The notes under the pieces: model-generated
Told to the model about the DNA's origin: nothing
Seen by the model: only the letters and a program-made list of their open reading frames with translations
Databases searched by the model: none
In this document: one piece after another, positions 1 to 6,561 of the stretch
Layout: every line of letters begins with the position of its first letter
Numbering within the stretch: the stretch's first letter is position 1
Program-made: the position numbers and the translations under genes
NCBI GenBank assembly: GCA_009886305.1
Contig: QXZO01000179.1
Span: forward strand, 1-7,413
Direction: 5' to 3'
From: Betaproteobacteria bacterium
GTDB lineage: Bacteria > Pseudomonadota > Gammaproteobacteria > Burkholderiales > Eutrophovitaceae
Length of the DNA stretch: 7,413 nt

Positions 1-1478
1 AACTCAGCCGCAGCAACATTGGCGCACAACATCGCCTCCTCAATCATCCTATTAGCAAAATACCGATTTTGTGTTTCTATAGAGGAGACTTGTGACTGGG
101 CATCAAACAAAAATGCTGACTCACGAGCGTTAATCTCCAGAGCACCTCGATTTTTTCGCCTCTTTAGGAGCAAATAGGTAAGGGATTTTAGGTTAGTCAG
201 ATTTTCATGAATATCCGGTGCCAAACTAAGGTCAGACTTATGTTCCGAGTCACCTAACAATATATCGACGTCTTTATATGTCAATCGCTGCTTAGAGTGG
301 ATTACGCTACTAAAAAATTCGGTTCCTATCACGGTCGCATCGCTATCAAGTTCGATTTTTGCGACAACAACTAACCGATCCTGATTAGGCTTTAAGGAAC
401 AAATCCCGGCCGACAGCTCCTCAGGAAGCATTGGGATAACAGACCTTGGAAAATATACGCTTGTGCTTCTCTTACGGGCATCCTCATCTATCAAACTGTG
501 TTCGTTAACATAGTGACTAACATCAGCGATTGCCACGTATAAAATGTAACCGTTCTCTACTTTCTCTATATAAACTGCGTCATCGAAATCTTTGGCATCA
601 GGCCCATCAATTGTGACAAAGGGGAGATCTCTAAAGTCTGCCCTGCCCATGACAGCAGCCTCATCAACTGCCTTCGGTATATTCTCTATCTCCACATCCA
701 GCGTAGCATCTCTAGGCCCTGGAATACCAAATTTATGGAGCGCTATCTTTACTTCAATTCCAGCATCACTAATTTTTCCTAGTCGCTCAACTAACTCGGC
801 CGACCAAACCGCTGAGGACAAATCAAATTGCCCCAGCTCAGCGACAACCACATCATCTGCGGATAGTTCAGCCAATACGTCGTCTGGCATACAAACCCTA
901 TCTTTTAATTCATTAGCCAGCACACGCGACACTAGCCCATGTCTCCTACGCTCGATAACCAAGACAATGCGACGCGCCCCCCTTTGACCTAGCACTAACG
1001 GGACAGCAAATGGTGCTCGACCGTGATTGGAGTTAAGCACTCTAAGCGCAACCATATGGTCTCCATTCAATAGACCCTGGGTGTCAGCTGGTCTAATATA
1101 CCAATCCTCTACTCCATCATGCGCGAAGAAACCGTAACCGTCTCGATGTAACTCTACAGACCCCGAAGCGGATTGAAATTGACCTCCCTTTAGGATCGAT
1201 TGCTTCCTAACCACAAGAAATTTAAGCCGTTCTAATTCTGTTATTTTCTGCTGAATAATTTTTTTCTTATACCCGACAGATCGGCATTGATTTTCCATAT
1301 CCGACGTTGCAACTGGGTCATCTGAAGACACCAATATGCCCAGTATTTTTCGCTGCACTTGATCAGGAAAAAATTCCTCATCTCTTTCTCGCTTTCGTGA
1401 AAATCCGTAACTGCCACTTTTGCGTCTACTGGAAGCTGCGCGATTCGCGCTGACACGATTAGGTCTTTTTTTACTCAC
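1..1478 (-). CDS. rnr: Ribonuclease R, 5' part (runs off the left edge)
   Basis: 3'-to-5' exoribonuclease of the RNB family that degrades structured RNA in mRNA turnover, rRNA quality control and trans-translation. An open frame of 492 codons starts at GTG (1476-1478) and continues without a stop to base 1. Seen in order: a basic N-terminal tail (about 1-32), a winged-helix-like region (about 35-95), a cold-shock/OB domain with the SGSVELHRDGYGFF stretch (about 105-118), and the start of the RNB domain. The catalytic aspartate cluster in TIDGPDAKDFDDAVY (Asp291, 297, 299 and 300) matches E. coli Asp272, 278, 280 and 281. The ISAAR-like region near the edge (MIEEAMLCANVAAAE) also fits. An in-frame TAA lies just upstream and there is no ATG, GTG or TTG between the GTG and the winged-helix region, so the GTG is the only plausible start. 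A weak AAGG (1489-1492) sits 10 bases upstream. E. coli RNase R is about 810 residues, so roughly 40% of the protein is outside the window. Confidence 0.96.
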   Translation of the reverse strand, partial: MSKKRPNRVSANRAASSRRKSGSYGFSRKRERDEEFFPDQVQRKILGILVSSDDPVATSDMENQCRSVGYKKKIIQQKITELERLKFLVVRKQSILKGGQFQSASGSVELHRDGYGFFAHDGVEDWYIRPADTQGLLNGDHMVALRVLNSNHGRAPFAVPLVLGQRGARRIVLVIERRRHGLVSRVLANELKDRVCMPDDVLAELSADDVVVAELGQFDLSSAVWSAELVERLGKISDAGIEVKIALHKFGIPGPRDATLDVEIENIPKAVDEAAVMGRADFRDLPFVTIDGPDAKDFDDAVYIEKVENGYILYVAIADVSHYVNEHSLIDEDARKRSTSVYFPRSVIPMLPEELSAGICSLKPNQDRLVVVAKIELDSDATVIGTEFFSSVIHSKQRLTYKDVDILLGDSEHKSDLSLAPDIHENLTNLKSLTYLLLKRRKNRGALEINARESAFLFDAQSQVSSIETQNRYFANRMIEEAMLCANVAAAE

Positions 1479-1488
1479 TAAAATGTAA

Positions 1489-1492
1489 CCTT
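1489..1492 (-). promoter_or_regulatory. Shine-Dalgarno-like AAGG of rnr
   Basis: AAGG lies 10 bases before the GTG start of rnr. It is weak and slightly distant, but it is the only purine-rich match in the short AT-rich leader and so supports the GTG choice. Confidence 0.45.
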
Positions 1493-1507
1493 GTAATAAT
1501 TAAATAA

Positions 1508-1536
1508 TTGACAGAAATGTAGGGGCTAGCTAGAGT
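1508..1536 (+). promoter_or_regulatory. Sigma70-type promoter of the tRNA-Leu gene
   Basis: A perfect -35 box TTGACA (1508-1513), a 17-base spacer, and a -10 box TAGAGT (1531-1536, four of six matches to TATAAT). Transcription would begin near 1543, about five bases before the mature tRNA. This placement supports the tRNA being expressed from the plus strand as its own unit. On the other strand the same bases form the 5' leader of rnr, so the two genes diverge from this 69-base gap. I saw no comparably good promoter for rnr there. Confidence 0.75.
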
Positions 1537-1547
1537 CACGTTCCGCA

Positions 1548-1634
1548 GCCCGGATGGCGGAATTGGTAGACGCGTCAGGTTCAGATCCTGGTGGTGGCAA
1601 CACTGTGGAGGTTCGAGTCCTCTTTCGGGCACCA
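1548..1634 (+). tRNA. tRNA-Leu, anticodon CAG
   Basis: An 87-base class II tRNA with the 3' CCA encoded (1632-1634). The acceptor stem pairs 1548-1554 with 1624-1630 (one G-U pair). The D arm is the typical Leu form with a three-pair stem (1557-1559 with 1571-1573) and GG in the loop. The anticodon stem pairs 1575-1579 with 1587-1591; its loop TTCAGAT (1580-1586) gives anticodon CAG at 1582-1584, reading CUG. The long variable arm (1592-1606) has a GTG/CAC stem and a GCAA loop. The T arm pairs 1607-1611 with 1619-1623 around TTCGAGT. The discriminator base is A, as required for leucyl-tRNA synthetase. Oddity: the base 3' of the anticodon (position 37) is A, where CUN-reading bacterial tRNA-Leu normally has G. 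The gene points toward the 3' end of purA and away from rnr. Confidence 0.97.
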
Positions 1635-1650
1635 ATAACTTCAAGAATAA

Positions 1651-1671
1651 TTCAGAGAGGCTTTTACTGAA
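1651..1671 (-). terminator. Weak hairpin after purA, possible terminator
   Basis: TTCAG (1651-1655) and CTGAA (1667-1671) can pair around an 11-base loop just beyond the purA stop codon. Read on the minus strand, the stem extends by a G-U and an A-U pair and is followed by TTATTCTT. On the plus strand the extension is broken by an A-C mismatch and there is no U tract, so it fits the end of purA better than the end of the tRNA. The stem is short and the loop long, so termination would be inefficient at best. Confidence 0.25.
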
Positions 1672-1672
1672 C

Positions 1673-2968
1673 TCATTGAAAAAATGTCTTGTTCAGAATA
1701 ATAGTTTCCTCCCGGTCGGGCCCCGTAGATACGATGTCAATGGGCACCCCTACGACGTCTTCGATTCGTCTCAGATAATCTTTTGCATTTTGAGGTAACT
1801 CATCCCATAAAGTCACACCTGCAGTAGATTCCGTCCATCCTGGCAGTTCCTCATACATCGGTTCGCATAAAGACAACGCATCAGCGCCAGACGGTGACAA
1901 CTCAATAACTGAATCATTTATTCGATAACCTACACAAATGTTTATCTCTTTTAACCCATCCAATACATCAAGCTTGGTAATGCATAGGCCGCTTAATCCA
2001 TTTATCTCCGCGGACCGCCTCATCGCTACTGCGTCGAACCAGCCGCATCTCCTAGGTCGACCAGTCGTCGCTCCAAATTCCGCACCGGTCTTCGCAATAT
2101 GCATACCCACATCATCATTTAATTCCGTCGGGAAGGGCCCACTGCCAACGCGCGTCGTATATGCTTTTGTAATACCGAGTATGTAATCTAAAGTTCGCGG
2201 CCCCACCCCTGAACCAAGCGATGCTGCACCTGCAATAGTATTACTGGAAGTTACAAAAGGATAAGTACCATGATCAATATCGAGGAGGGCTCCCTGAGCT
2301 CCTTCAAACAAAAAGTTATTACCGAGTTTCAGCTCCTCATTTAGCAATTTGGATACATCTCCAACCATTGGTCTAAGAACCTGAGCCGCATCAATCAAAC
2401 TATCAAGAACGTCTGATAACGATAAAGTATCAACACCGTAGAGTTTATCGAGCAAGAAATTGTGATAATCCAACAAAGAGCCGAGCTTTTCTTTCAATGC
2501 CCTCTCGTCAAAAAGATCACGAATACGTAGCCCCCTTCTAGCCACTTTATCCTCATAGGCCGGACCGATACCCCTACCCGTCGTACCGATTTTTGCGTCT
2601 CCTTTGCTTATCTCTCGAGCCTGATCAATAGCTATGTGAGTCGGTAAAATTATAGGACATGACTCACTTATTACAATACGTCCATCAATGGACACACCAG
2701 CTGCTTTAAGCATATTCATCTCCTCAATTAATGCCGATGGAGATACAACTACACCATTACCGATCAAACAACGAATATCAGGCCTCAGGATACCCGAGGG
2801 TATGAGATGCAACACGGTTTTTACACCCTTAATAACAAGTGTGTGACCTGCATTATGTCCGCCTTGAAATCGAACAACTCCAGACACTCGGTCAGTAAGT
2901 AGATCAACTATCTTACCTTTACCCTCATCGCCCCACTGCGTTCCGACAACAACAACGTTCTTCGCCAT
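1673..2968 (-). CDS. purA: Adenylosuccinate synthetase
   Basis: Cytosolic enzyme joining IMP and aspartate with GTP hydrolysis to form adenylosuccinate, the first committed step from IMP to AMP. The protein has 431 residues, against 432 in E. coli, and is complete. Visible motifs: the N-terminal phosphate-binding loop GTQWGDEGKGK (9-19) with catalytic Asp14, and GGHNAGHT (36-43) with catalytic His42 (E. coli Asp13 and His41 in mature numbering). GTTGRGIGPAYEDK (128-141) and FEGAQG (221-226) are the IMP-binding regions. GATTGRPRR (299-307) is the aspartate/phosphate loop, TKLDVLD (331-337) reads the guanine base, and STGPDREETI (414-423) is the C-terminal signature. The ATG is preceded by AGGG five bases upstream. 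The start lies 41 bases after hisZ, so it is probably in the same transcript. E. coli has nsrR next; here a tRNA on the opposite strand follows, then rnr. Confidence 0.99.
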   Translation of the reverse strand: MAKNVVVVGTQWGDEGKGKIVDLLTDRVSGVVRFQGGHNAGHTLVIKGVKTVLHLIPSGILRPDIRCLIGNGVVVSPSALIEEMNMLKAAGVSIDGRIVISESCPIILPTHIAIDQAREISKGDAKIGTTGRGIGPAYEDKVARRGLRIRDLFDERALKEKLGSLLDYHNFLLDKLYGVDTLSLSDVLDSLIDAAQVLRPMVGDVSKLLNEELKLGNNFLFEGAQGALLDIDHGTYPFVTSSNTIAGAASLGSGVGPRTLDYILGITKAYTTRVGSGPFPTELNDDVGMHIAKTGAEFGATTGRPRRCGWFDAVAMRRSAEINGLSGLCITKLDVLDGLKEINICVGYRINDSVIELSPSGADALSLCEPMYEELPGWTESTAGVTLWDELPQNAKDYLRRIEDVVGVPIDIVSTGPDREETIILNKTFFQ

Positions 2969-3009
2969 TTGTACCCTGCAATTTATATTTTAGATTTAAT
3001 TGTGATATC

Positions 3010-4185
3010 TTAATTTTGTAGTAAAACTACTGACCAACTTAGTCCGTCTTTGACTATTTTGTGAGTATATCCTTTTGATTCAATATCAATAGCCTCCCCC
3101 AAAAGATCTTCGACCACAATATCCCCAGATTGACGCAATGAGTTAATTTCTTCCGAAAGATCAAAATCGTCATGCAAACACGGCGCCCAAATTTTTCTCT
3201 GCGCTCTCTCTGGAGGCAATGCGATTGCACATTGAGTCAGCCGGCGCAAATCAATCGTGAATCCGGTAGCAGGTCGGGATCTACCAAATGTCTCTCCAAT
3301 ATGATCATATCTTCCGCCCCGTGCGACTGGACTCGTCTCGCCCTCAACGTAAACCGATACAACCATACCACTATGGTACTGAAACCCCCTTAACTCAGCG
3401 AGATCAAGGATGACATAATCGACGTCGTCTTTAATTGCCTGATAAACACTATAAAGTTCATCGATTCCTCTGTCCGCACCTGGTACATTTATCAGTACGT
3501 CGCGCGCTTTGTCCAAAACCGATGGATTTCCATAGAGTCCGGGTAACGCCATAATGACCTTTTGCGCATCTCTCCCATAGTCCTTACAAAACTCTTCAAG
3601 CGCTGCTCTATCTTTTGCCTGTAAGGCTTCAAAAAAACTGTTGGACTGATCAACACTTAATTTAAGCCAATCTGATACAGACCGCGCGATTGATACACTC
3701 CCAAGATCAATAGTGAGCGGCCTATTAACTACCGACCTTATACTTCGCACCATGAGTCGATTTATTTCAATATCTGCGTTAATTGTCGAGCAACCAAAAA
3801 GTTCTGCTCCCAATTGCACTGCTTCACGACTCATATCTCCCTCTGCGGGTCTTGTCCTTAGCACACGATCAGCATAACAAAGGCGTGTCACGCCTTGCTC
3901 ATCTAGTAAATGTGCGTCTAGTCGAGCAATTTGAGGGGTCACATCAGCTCTAATGCCTAATGTTTTTCCGGACATCTGATCTACCAACTTAAATGTCTGA
4001 AGCTCTAATTCCTGTCCGGACCCCGTCAGAAGCGAATCCAAGTACTCAATGAGCGGTGGAGACACAAGCTCATACCCATGCACCACGAACAAATCTAATA
4101 TTTTTCGCCTGATTAATTCGACTCTTTTCGCTTCTCGAGGAAGGACATCATCCACGAACTCTGGAAGCAACCACTTTGGATGCAT
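3010..4185 (-). CDS. hisZ: ATP phosphoribosyltransferase regulatory subunit
   Basis: HisZ is a catalytically dead paralogue of histidyl-tRNA synthetase. It binds short-form HisG to make the octameric ATP phosphoribosyltransferase that starts histidine synthesis and mediates histidine feedback. The 391 residues include the class II synthetase core: the N-terminal LLPEFVDDVLP motif (6-16), GYELVSPPLIEYLDSLL (37-53), motif-2-like RADVTPQIARLDA (79-91), and HSGMVVSVYVEG with ARGGRYDHIGETFG (271-301). A short C-terminal segment replaces the anticodon-binding domain of true HisS, which separates HisZ from HisS. ATG start with AGG eight bases upstream. Gaps are 46 bases from the DUF2065 gene and 41 bases to purA. 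Its presence implies that the genome encodes the short HisG, which is not in this window. The hisZ-purA pairing is common outside the enterics. Confidence 0.97.
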   Translation of the reverse strand: MHPKWLLPEFVDDVLPREAKRVELIRRKILDLFVVHGYELVSPPLIEYLDSLLTGSGQELELQTFKLVDQMSGKTLGIRADVTPQIARLDAHLLDEQGVTRLCYADRVLRTRPAEGDMSREAVQLGAELFGCSTINADIEINRLMVRSIRSVVNRPLTIDLGSVSIARSVSDWLKLSVDQSNSFFEALQAKDRAALEEFCKDYGRDAQKVIMALPGLYGNPSVLDKARDVLINVPGADRGIDELYSVYQAIKDDVDYVILDLAELRGFQYHSGMVVSVYVEGETSPVARGGRYDHIGETFGRSRPATGFTIDLRRLTQCAIALPPERAQRKIWAPCLHDDFDLSEEINSLRQSGDIVVEDLLGEAIDIESKGYTHKIVKDGLSWSVVLLQN

Positions 4186-4202
4186 GACAATCGCCTATTT
4201 AT

Positions 4203-4231
4203 TTCTTAAATTTAAATCCAAAACAAGTCAA
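4203..4231 (-). promoter_or_regulatory. Possible weak internal promoter for hisZ-purA
   Basis: TTGACT (4226-4231, five of six matches to the -35 consensus) begins directly after the DUF2065 stop codon. A 17-base spacer follows, then a poor -10 candidate TAAGAA (4203-4208, three of six). The surroundings are AT-rich. If active it would let the biosynthetic genes be transcribed apart from hflKC. The poor -10 box makes this tentative. Confidence 0.2.
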
Positions 4232-4417
4232 TCACGACAAAATAAAGAGCGCAATTGAGCCCACGACCATTGACGTAAGACCGAAAAAACGAAGCTGACC
4301 ATCGGACAGTTTAACCAACCTTTCGAATGTATTTCGCCAGGCTGATGGTGACAAGAATGGAAGCATTCCCTCTATTATAATCACCAGGGCAAATGCTATC
4401 GCGATATCGTAAGCCAC
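4232..4417 (-). CDS. yjeT: DUF2065 small membrane protein (YjeT-like)
   Basis: A 61-residue protein of unknown function in the DUF2065 family, which commonly follows hflC; E. coli YjeT is in the same place. Two hydrophobic segments, about residues 3-20 and 43-60, flank a short polar loop with the family-like pattern EG..PFLSP.AWR and LSDGQLRFFGL. It is therefore likely an inner-membrane hairpin protein. There is no ATG start. GTG (4415-4417) gives the same distance to the EG motif as in E. coli YjeT. TTG (4418-4420), directly before it, would add one residue. An in-frame TGA lies three codons before the TTG, so no longer form exists. A weak GAG (4426-4428) serves as Shine-Dalgarno at either spacing. 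Position suggests, but does not show, a link to the HflKC-FtsH complex. Confidence 0.9.
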   Translation of the reverse strand: MAYDIAIAFALVIIIEGMLPFLSPSAWRNTFERLVKLSDGQLRFFGLTSMVVGSIALFILS

Positions 4418-4441
4418 CAAACTATCTCAAGCTCATTATTT

Positions 4442-4469
4442 CGATTTGGGAAAACTCACACCAAAATCG
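4442..4469 (-). repeat. Imperfect inverted repeat between hflC and the DUF2065 gene
   Basis: CGATTTGGG (4442-4450) and CCAAAATCG (4461-4469) form a nine-position stem with one internal mismatch around a ten-base loop, inside the 61-base gap after hflC. In the transcript the hairpin starts 12 bases past the hflC stop codon. The bases that follow are AAATAATGAG, not a U tract, so it does not look like a classical intrinsic terminator. A 3' stabiliser or processing site for the hflKC part of the mRNA is possible. Confidence 0.45.
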
Positions 4470-4481
4470 TAATACATCGAC

Positions 4482-5339
4482 TTAACGCATGTGCTTGAAG
4501 AAAGGCGACTCTGGCTCAACAATTAAGATGTCACTCTTATTGTTGAAAGTTTCTCGGTAAGCCCCCATGCTTTTATAAAATGAGTAGAAATCAGGATCTT
4601 TTTTAAACGCATTAGCGTAAATAGAAGCGGCTGTAGCGTCTCCCTCACCTTTCACACGCTGCGCGTCGCGATAGGCCTCGGCAATTATGATCTCTCTCTC
4701 CCTATCGGCATCAGCCCGAATCTTTTCAGAATCTGCAAAACCTGTCGATCTTAATTCGTTAGCAACTCGTTTTCGCTCAGCTTCCATTCGGCGGTATACT
4801 GCATCGCTAATCTCTGTTGTTAAATCTACACGCTTAAGACGCACATCAAGGACTTCAACCCCAATCTTCCGAGCATCAACATCGACCTTTTCTCTCATCA
4901 ACTCCATTATTTCGTCGCGTTCACCTGAAATCACTTGATACACAGTTCGTTTTCCAAACTCCGCTCTCAAGCTATCGTTGACGGTCTTGTTGAGTCTGTC
5001 TCTGGCGCGACGTTCATCACCCCCGACACTTATGTAATACTGCTTTACATCGGAAATGCGCCACTTGATAAAGGAATCGACTAATACATTTTTCTTCTCA
5101 GAGGTCAAAAAACGTTCCGGCTCATCCGTATCAACAGTGTGAGTTCGGGCATCAAAGAATCTCACATTCTCTACGAGCGGTAGTTTCCAGAATAATCCGG
5201 GCTCTGTTTTTATACTGGTTATTTCTCCCAACCGAAAGATCATTGCTTTTTGACGTTGATCAACAGTAAAAAGTGACATGCTCGCTAGTAAGAGCAGCAC
5301 AACAATACTAACTATTGATACGGTAAATGAGGTTCTCAT
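4482..5339 (-). CDS. hflC: HflC, SPFH subunit of the FtsH modulator complex
   Basis: Membrane-anchored SPFH/band-7 protein. With HflK it forms a large periplasmic-facing cage around the AAA protease FtsH and modulates degradation of membrane proteins and, in E. coli, of phage lambda CII. The 285 residues show one N-terminal transmembrane anchor (about 5-24), then the band-7 domain from VDQRQKAMIFRLGEI (26-40) and PGLFWKLPLVENV (47-59). A charged helical region follows (about 175-245, with AEAYRDAQRVKGEGDA), then a conserved FYSFYKSMGAYRETF tail (251-265). The length is typical of non-enteric HflC; the E. coli protein is 334 residues. The ATG overlaps the hflK stop as ATGA, which suggests translational coupling, and AGGGAG lies five bases upstream. 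Confidence 0.98.
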   Translation of the reverse strand: MRTSFTVSIVSIVVLLLLASMSLFTVDQRQKAMIFRLGEITSIKTEPGLFWKLPLVENVRFFDARTHTVDTDEPERFLTSEKKNVLVDSFIKWRISDVKQYYISVGGDERRARDRLNKTVNDSLRAEFGKRTVYQVISGERDEIMELMREKVDVDARKIGVEVLDVRLKRVDLTTEISDAVYRRMEAERKRVANELRSTGFADSEKIRADADREREIIIAEAYRDAQRVKGEGDATAASIYANAFKKDPDFYSFYKSMGAYRETFNNKSDILIVEPESPFFKHMR

Positions 5340-6514
5340 CTTGTCTCCCTGTCTCGAACGCGAAACGCATTCCTCGTTCGACTTTCTTCATTACTTCCGC
5401 CTATTCCAGATTCAATATCATTCACTTGATCCATTCCGGTATCAAAACTACTGGAATTTCTGGCTATTCCAGATCCTATAAGTTTATCCAGAGGTAAGAA
5501 TAATAGATTGCTGTTATCTTTTTGATCAATAAAGACCTTCGTGGCATTTGTAAATATTGACTGCATAGTATCGAGATACATACGCTCTCGAGTCACTTTG
5601 GGTGCTTTACTGTATTCATTCAAGACGCTCTCGAACCGAGACGCCTCACCCTCAGCAGCAGCAACGACTCTACCGCGATAAGCTTCTGCCTCTTGCGAAA
5701 GTCTGGCCGCCGCGCCTTGTGCCTTCGGAACCACGTCATTGTAGTAGGCTTGACCTTCGTTTTTCTGTCTCTCCTGGTCCTGCTTCGCCTTAACTGCATC
5801 ATCAAATGCTGCCTGCACCTGATCAGGTGGCTGGGCATTTTGCATCGTCACTTGGCTGACGGTAATTCCGGTCTGATATCGGTCGAGGACCGTTTGCATC
5901 AGATCACGAGCATTCACTGCGAGCTCCTCACGGCCTTCTTGAAGAACAAAATCCATTTTACTTTTACCAACGATCTCTCGAATCGCCGACTCCGCCATCT
6001 GTTTAACTGCTTGATCCGGATCACGGTTGAAGAAAAGGTAGGCCTCCGGATTTGTTCTGACGTATTGAACCGCAAACTGGAGGTCAACAATATTCTCGTC
6101 ATCTGTCAGCATCAGTGCCTCGTTCGGAACTTTGTTTCGTGCGTTATTTCGATACCCCACTTCGATGGTTCTAACCTCAGATACATTAACAATTTCTTTA
6201 CTACCCACTGGCCAAGGAATATGCCAATGAGGTCCAGGTTGAGTGGTTTCCAAGTGCTTGCCAAACCGAAAAACGACGCCTCGCTCGCTGGCGTCAACGA
6301 TGTAAATTCCGCTGGCTGCCCACAAGAGGAGTGCGATAATGATAACGATCCCTCCGCCTACAGGAGGGAGGCGACCAGGTGAGCTGTTACCGCCCCCAGA
6401 GCCATTTCCTTTTTGGCCAAAAGACCCGAGACGCTTATTAAATCGACGCCATAATTCTTCAAGGTCGGGTGGACCATCATTATTTTGTCCCCATCTTGGG
6501 TCATTCATTGCCAT
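5336..6514 (-). CDS. hflK: HflK, SPFH subunit of the FtsH modulator complex
   Basis: Partner of HflC in the HflKC-FtsH inner-membrane assembly. The 392 residues begin with a cytoplasmic polar segment carrying the HflK signature PPDLEELWRRFNKRLG (15-30). Next come a Gly/Ser/Pro-rich linker (about 33-54) and one transmembrane helix (about 54-73). The band-7 domain begins at VDASERGVVFRFGKHLE (73-89) and includes LTDDENIVDLQFAVQY (136-151). The Ala/Glu/Gln-rich helical region (about 235-300) contains QPPDQVQAAFDDA and AAAEGEASRF. The segment TRERMYLDTMQ (308-318) is near-identical to E. coli HflK. The polar tail after about 345 is low complexity, as in the family. The first ATG (6514) has GGAA upstream; a second in-frame ATG two codons later is possible. 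The gene begins 47 bases after the hflX stop. Confidence 0.98.
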   Translation of the reverse strand: MAMNDPRWGQNNDGPPDLEELWRRFNKRLGSFGQKGNGSGGGNSSPGRLPPVGGGIVIIIALLLWAASGIYIVDASERGVVFRFGKHLETTQPGPHWHIPWPVGSKEIVNVSEVRTIEVGYRNNARNKVPNEALMLTDDENIVDLQFAVQYVRTNPEAYLFFNRDPDQAVKQMAESAIREIVGKSKMDFVLQEGREELAVNARDLMQTVLDRYQTGITVSQVTMQNAQPPDQVQAAFDDAVKAKQDQERQKNEGQAYYNDVVPKAQGAAARLSQEAEAYRGRVVAAAEGEASRFESVLNEYSKAPKVTRERMYLDTMQSIFTNATKVFIDQKDNSNLLFLPLDKLIGSGIARNSSSFDTGMDQVNDIESGIGGSNEESRTRNAFRVRDRETR

Positions 6515-6561
6515 AAGTTTTTTCCGGTAAAAGTGTGTATGTGAAATATATCAAGAGTTCT

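Noticed and set aside
592..987. Plus-strand open frame of 131 codons, Ser/Thr-rich
   Set aside because: It is antisense to rnr, whose RNB catalytic motif is encoded here on the minus strand. The Ser-rich composition is typical of a shadow frame.
1241..1456. Minus-strand open frame of 71 codons near the rnr start
   Set aside because: It overlaps the rnr frame in another phase. The rnr phase carries the winged-helix and cold-shock regions and continues to the catalytic domain.
1526..1533. Perfect 8-base palindrome CTAGCTAG
   Set aside because: It overlaps the -10 region of the tRNA promoter. It is short enough to be chance, and I saw no second copy or known operator match.
2969..3009. AT-rich 41-base gap upstream of purA as a possible promoter
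   Set aside because: Several -10-like words occur, but none has a convincing -35 partner at 16-18 bases. AT-rich gaps are expected between operon genes.
5693..6382. Plus-strand open frame of 229 codons antisense to hflK
   Set aside because: It lies wholly within the well-conserved hflK coding region on the other strand, shows no recognisable domain, and has no neighbours or promoter of its own.
6515..6561. Gap between hflX and hflK as a promoter or remnant of the HflX C-terminus
   Set aside because: TTGATA is present but no -10 box follows at suitable spacing, and no frame resembles the missing HflX domain.
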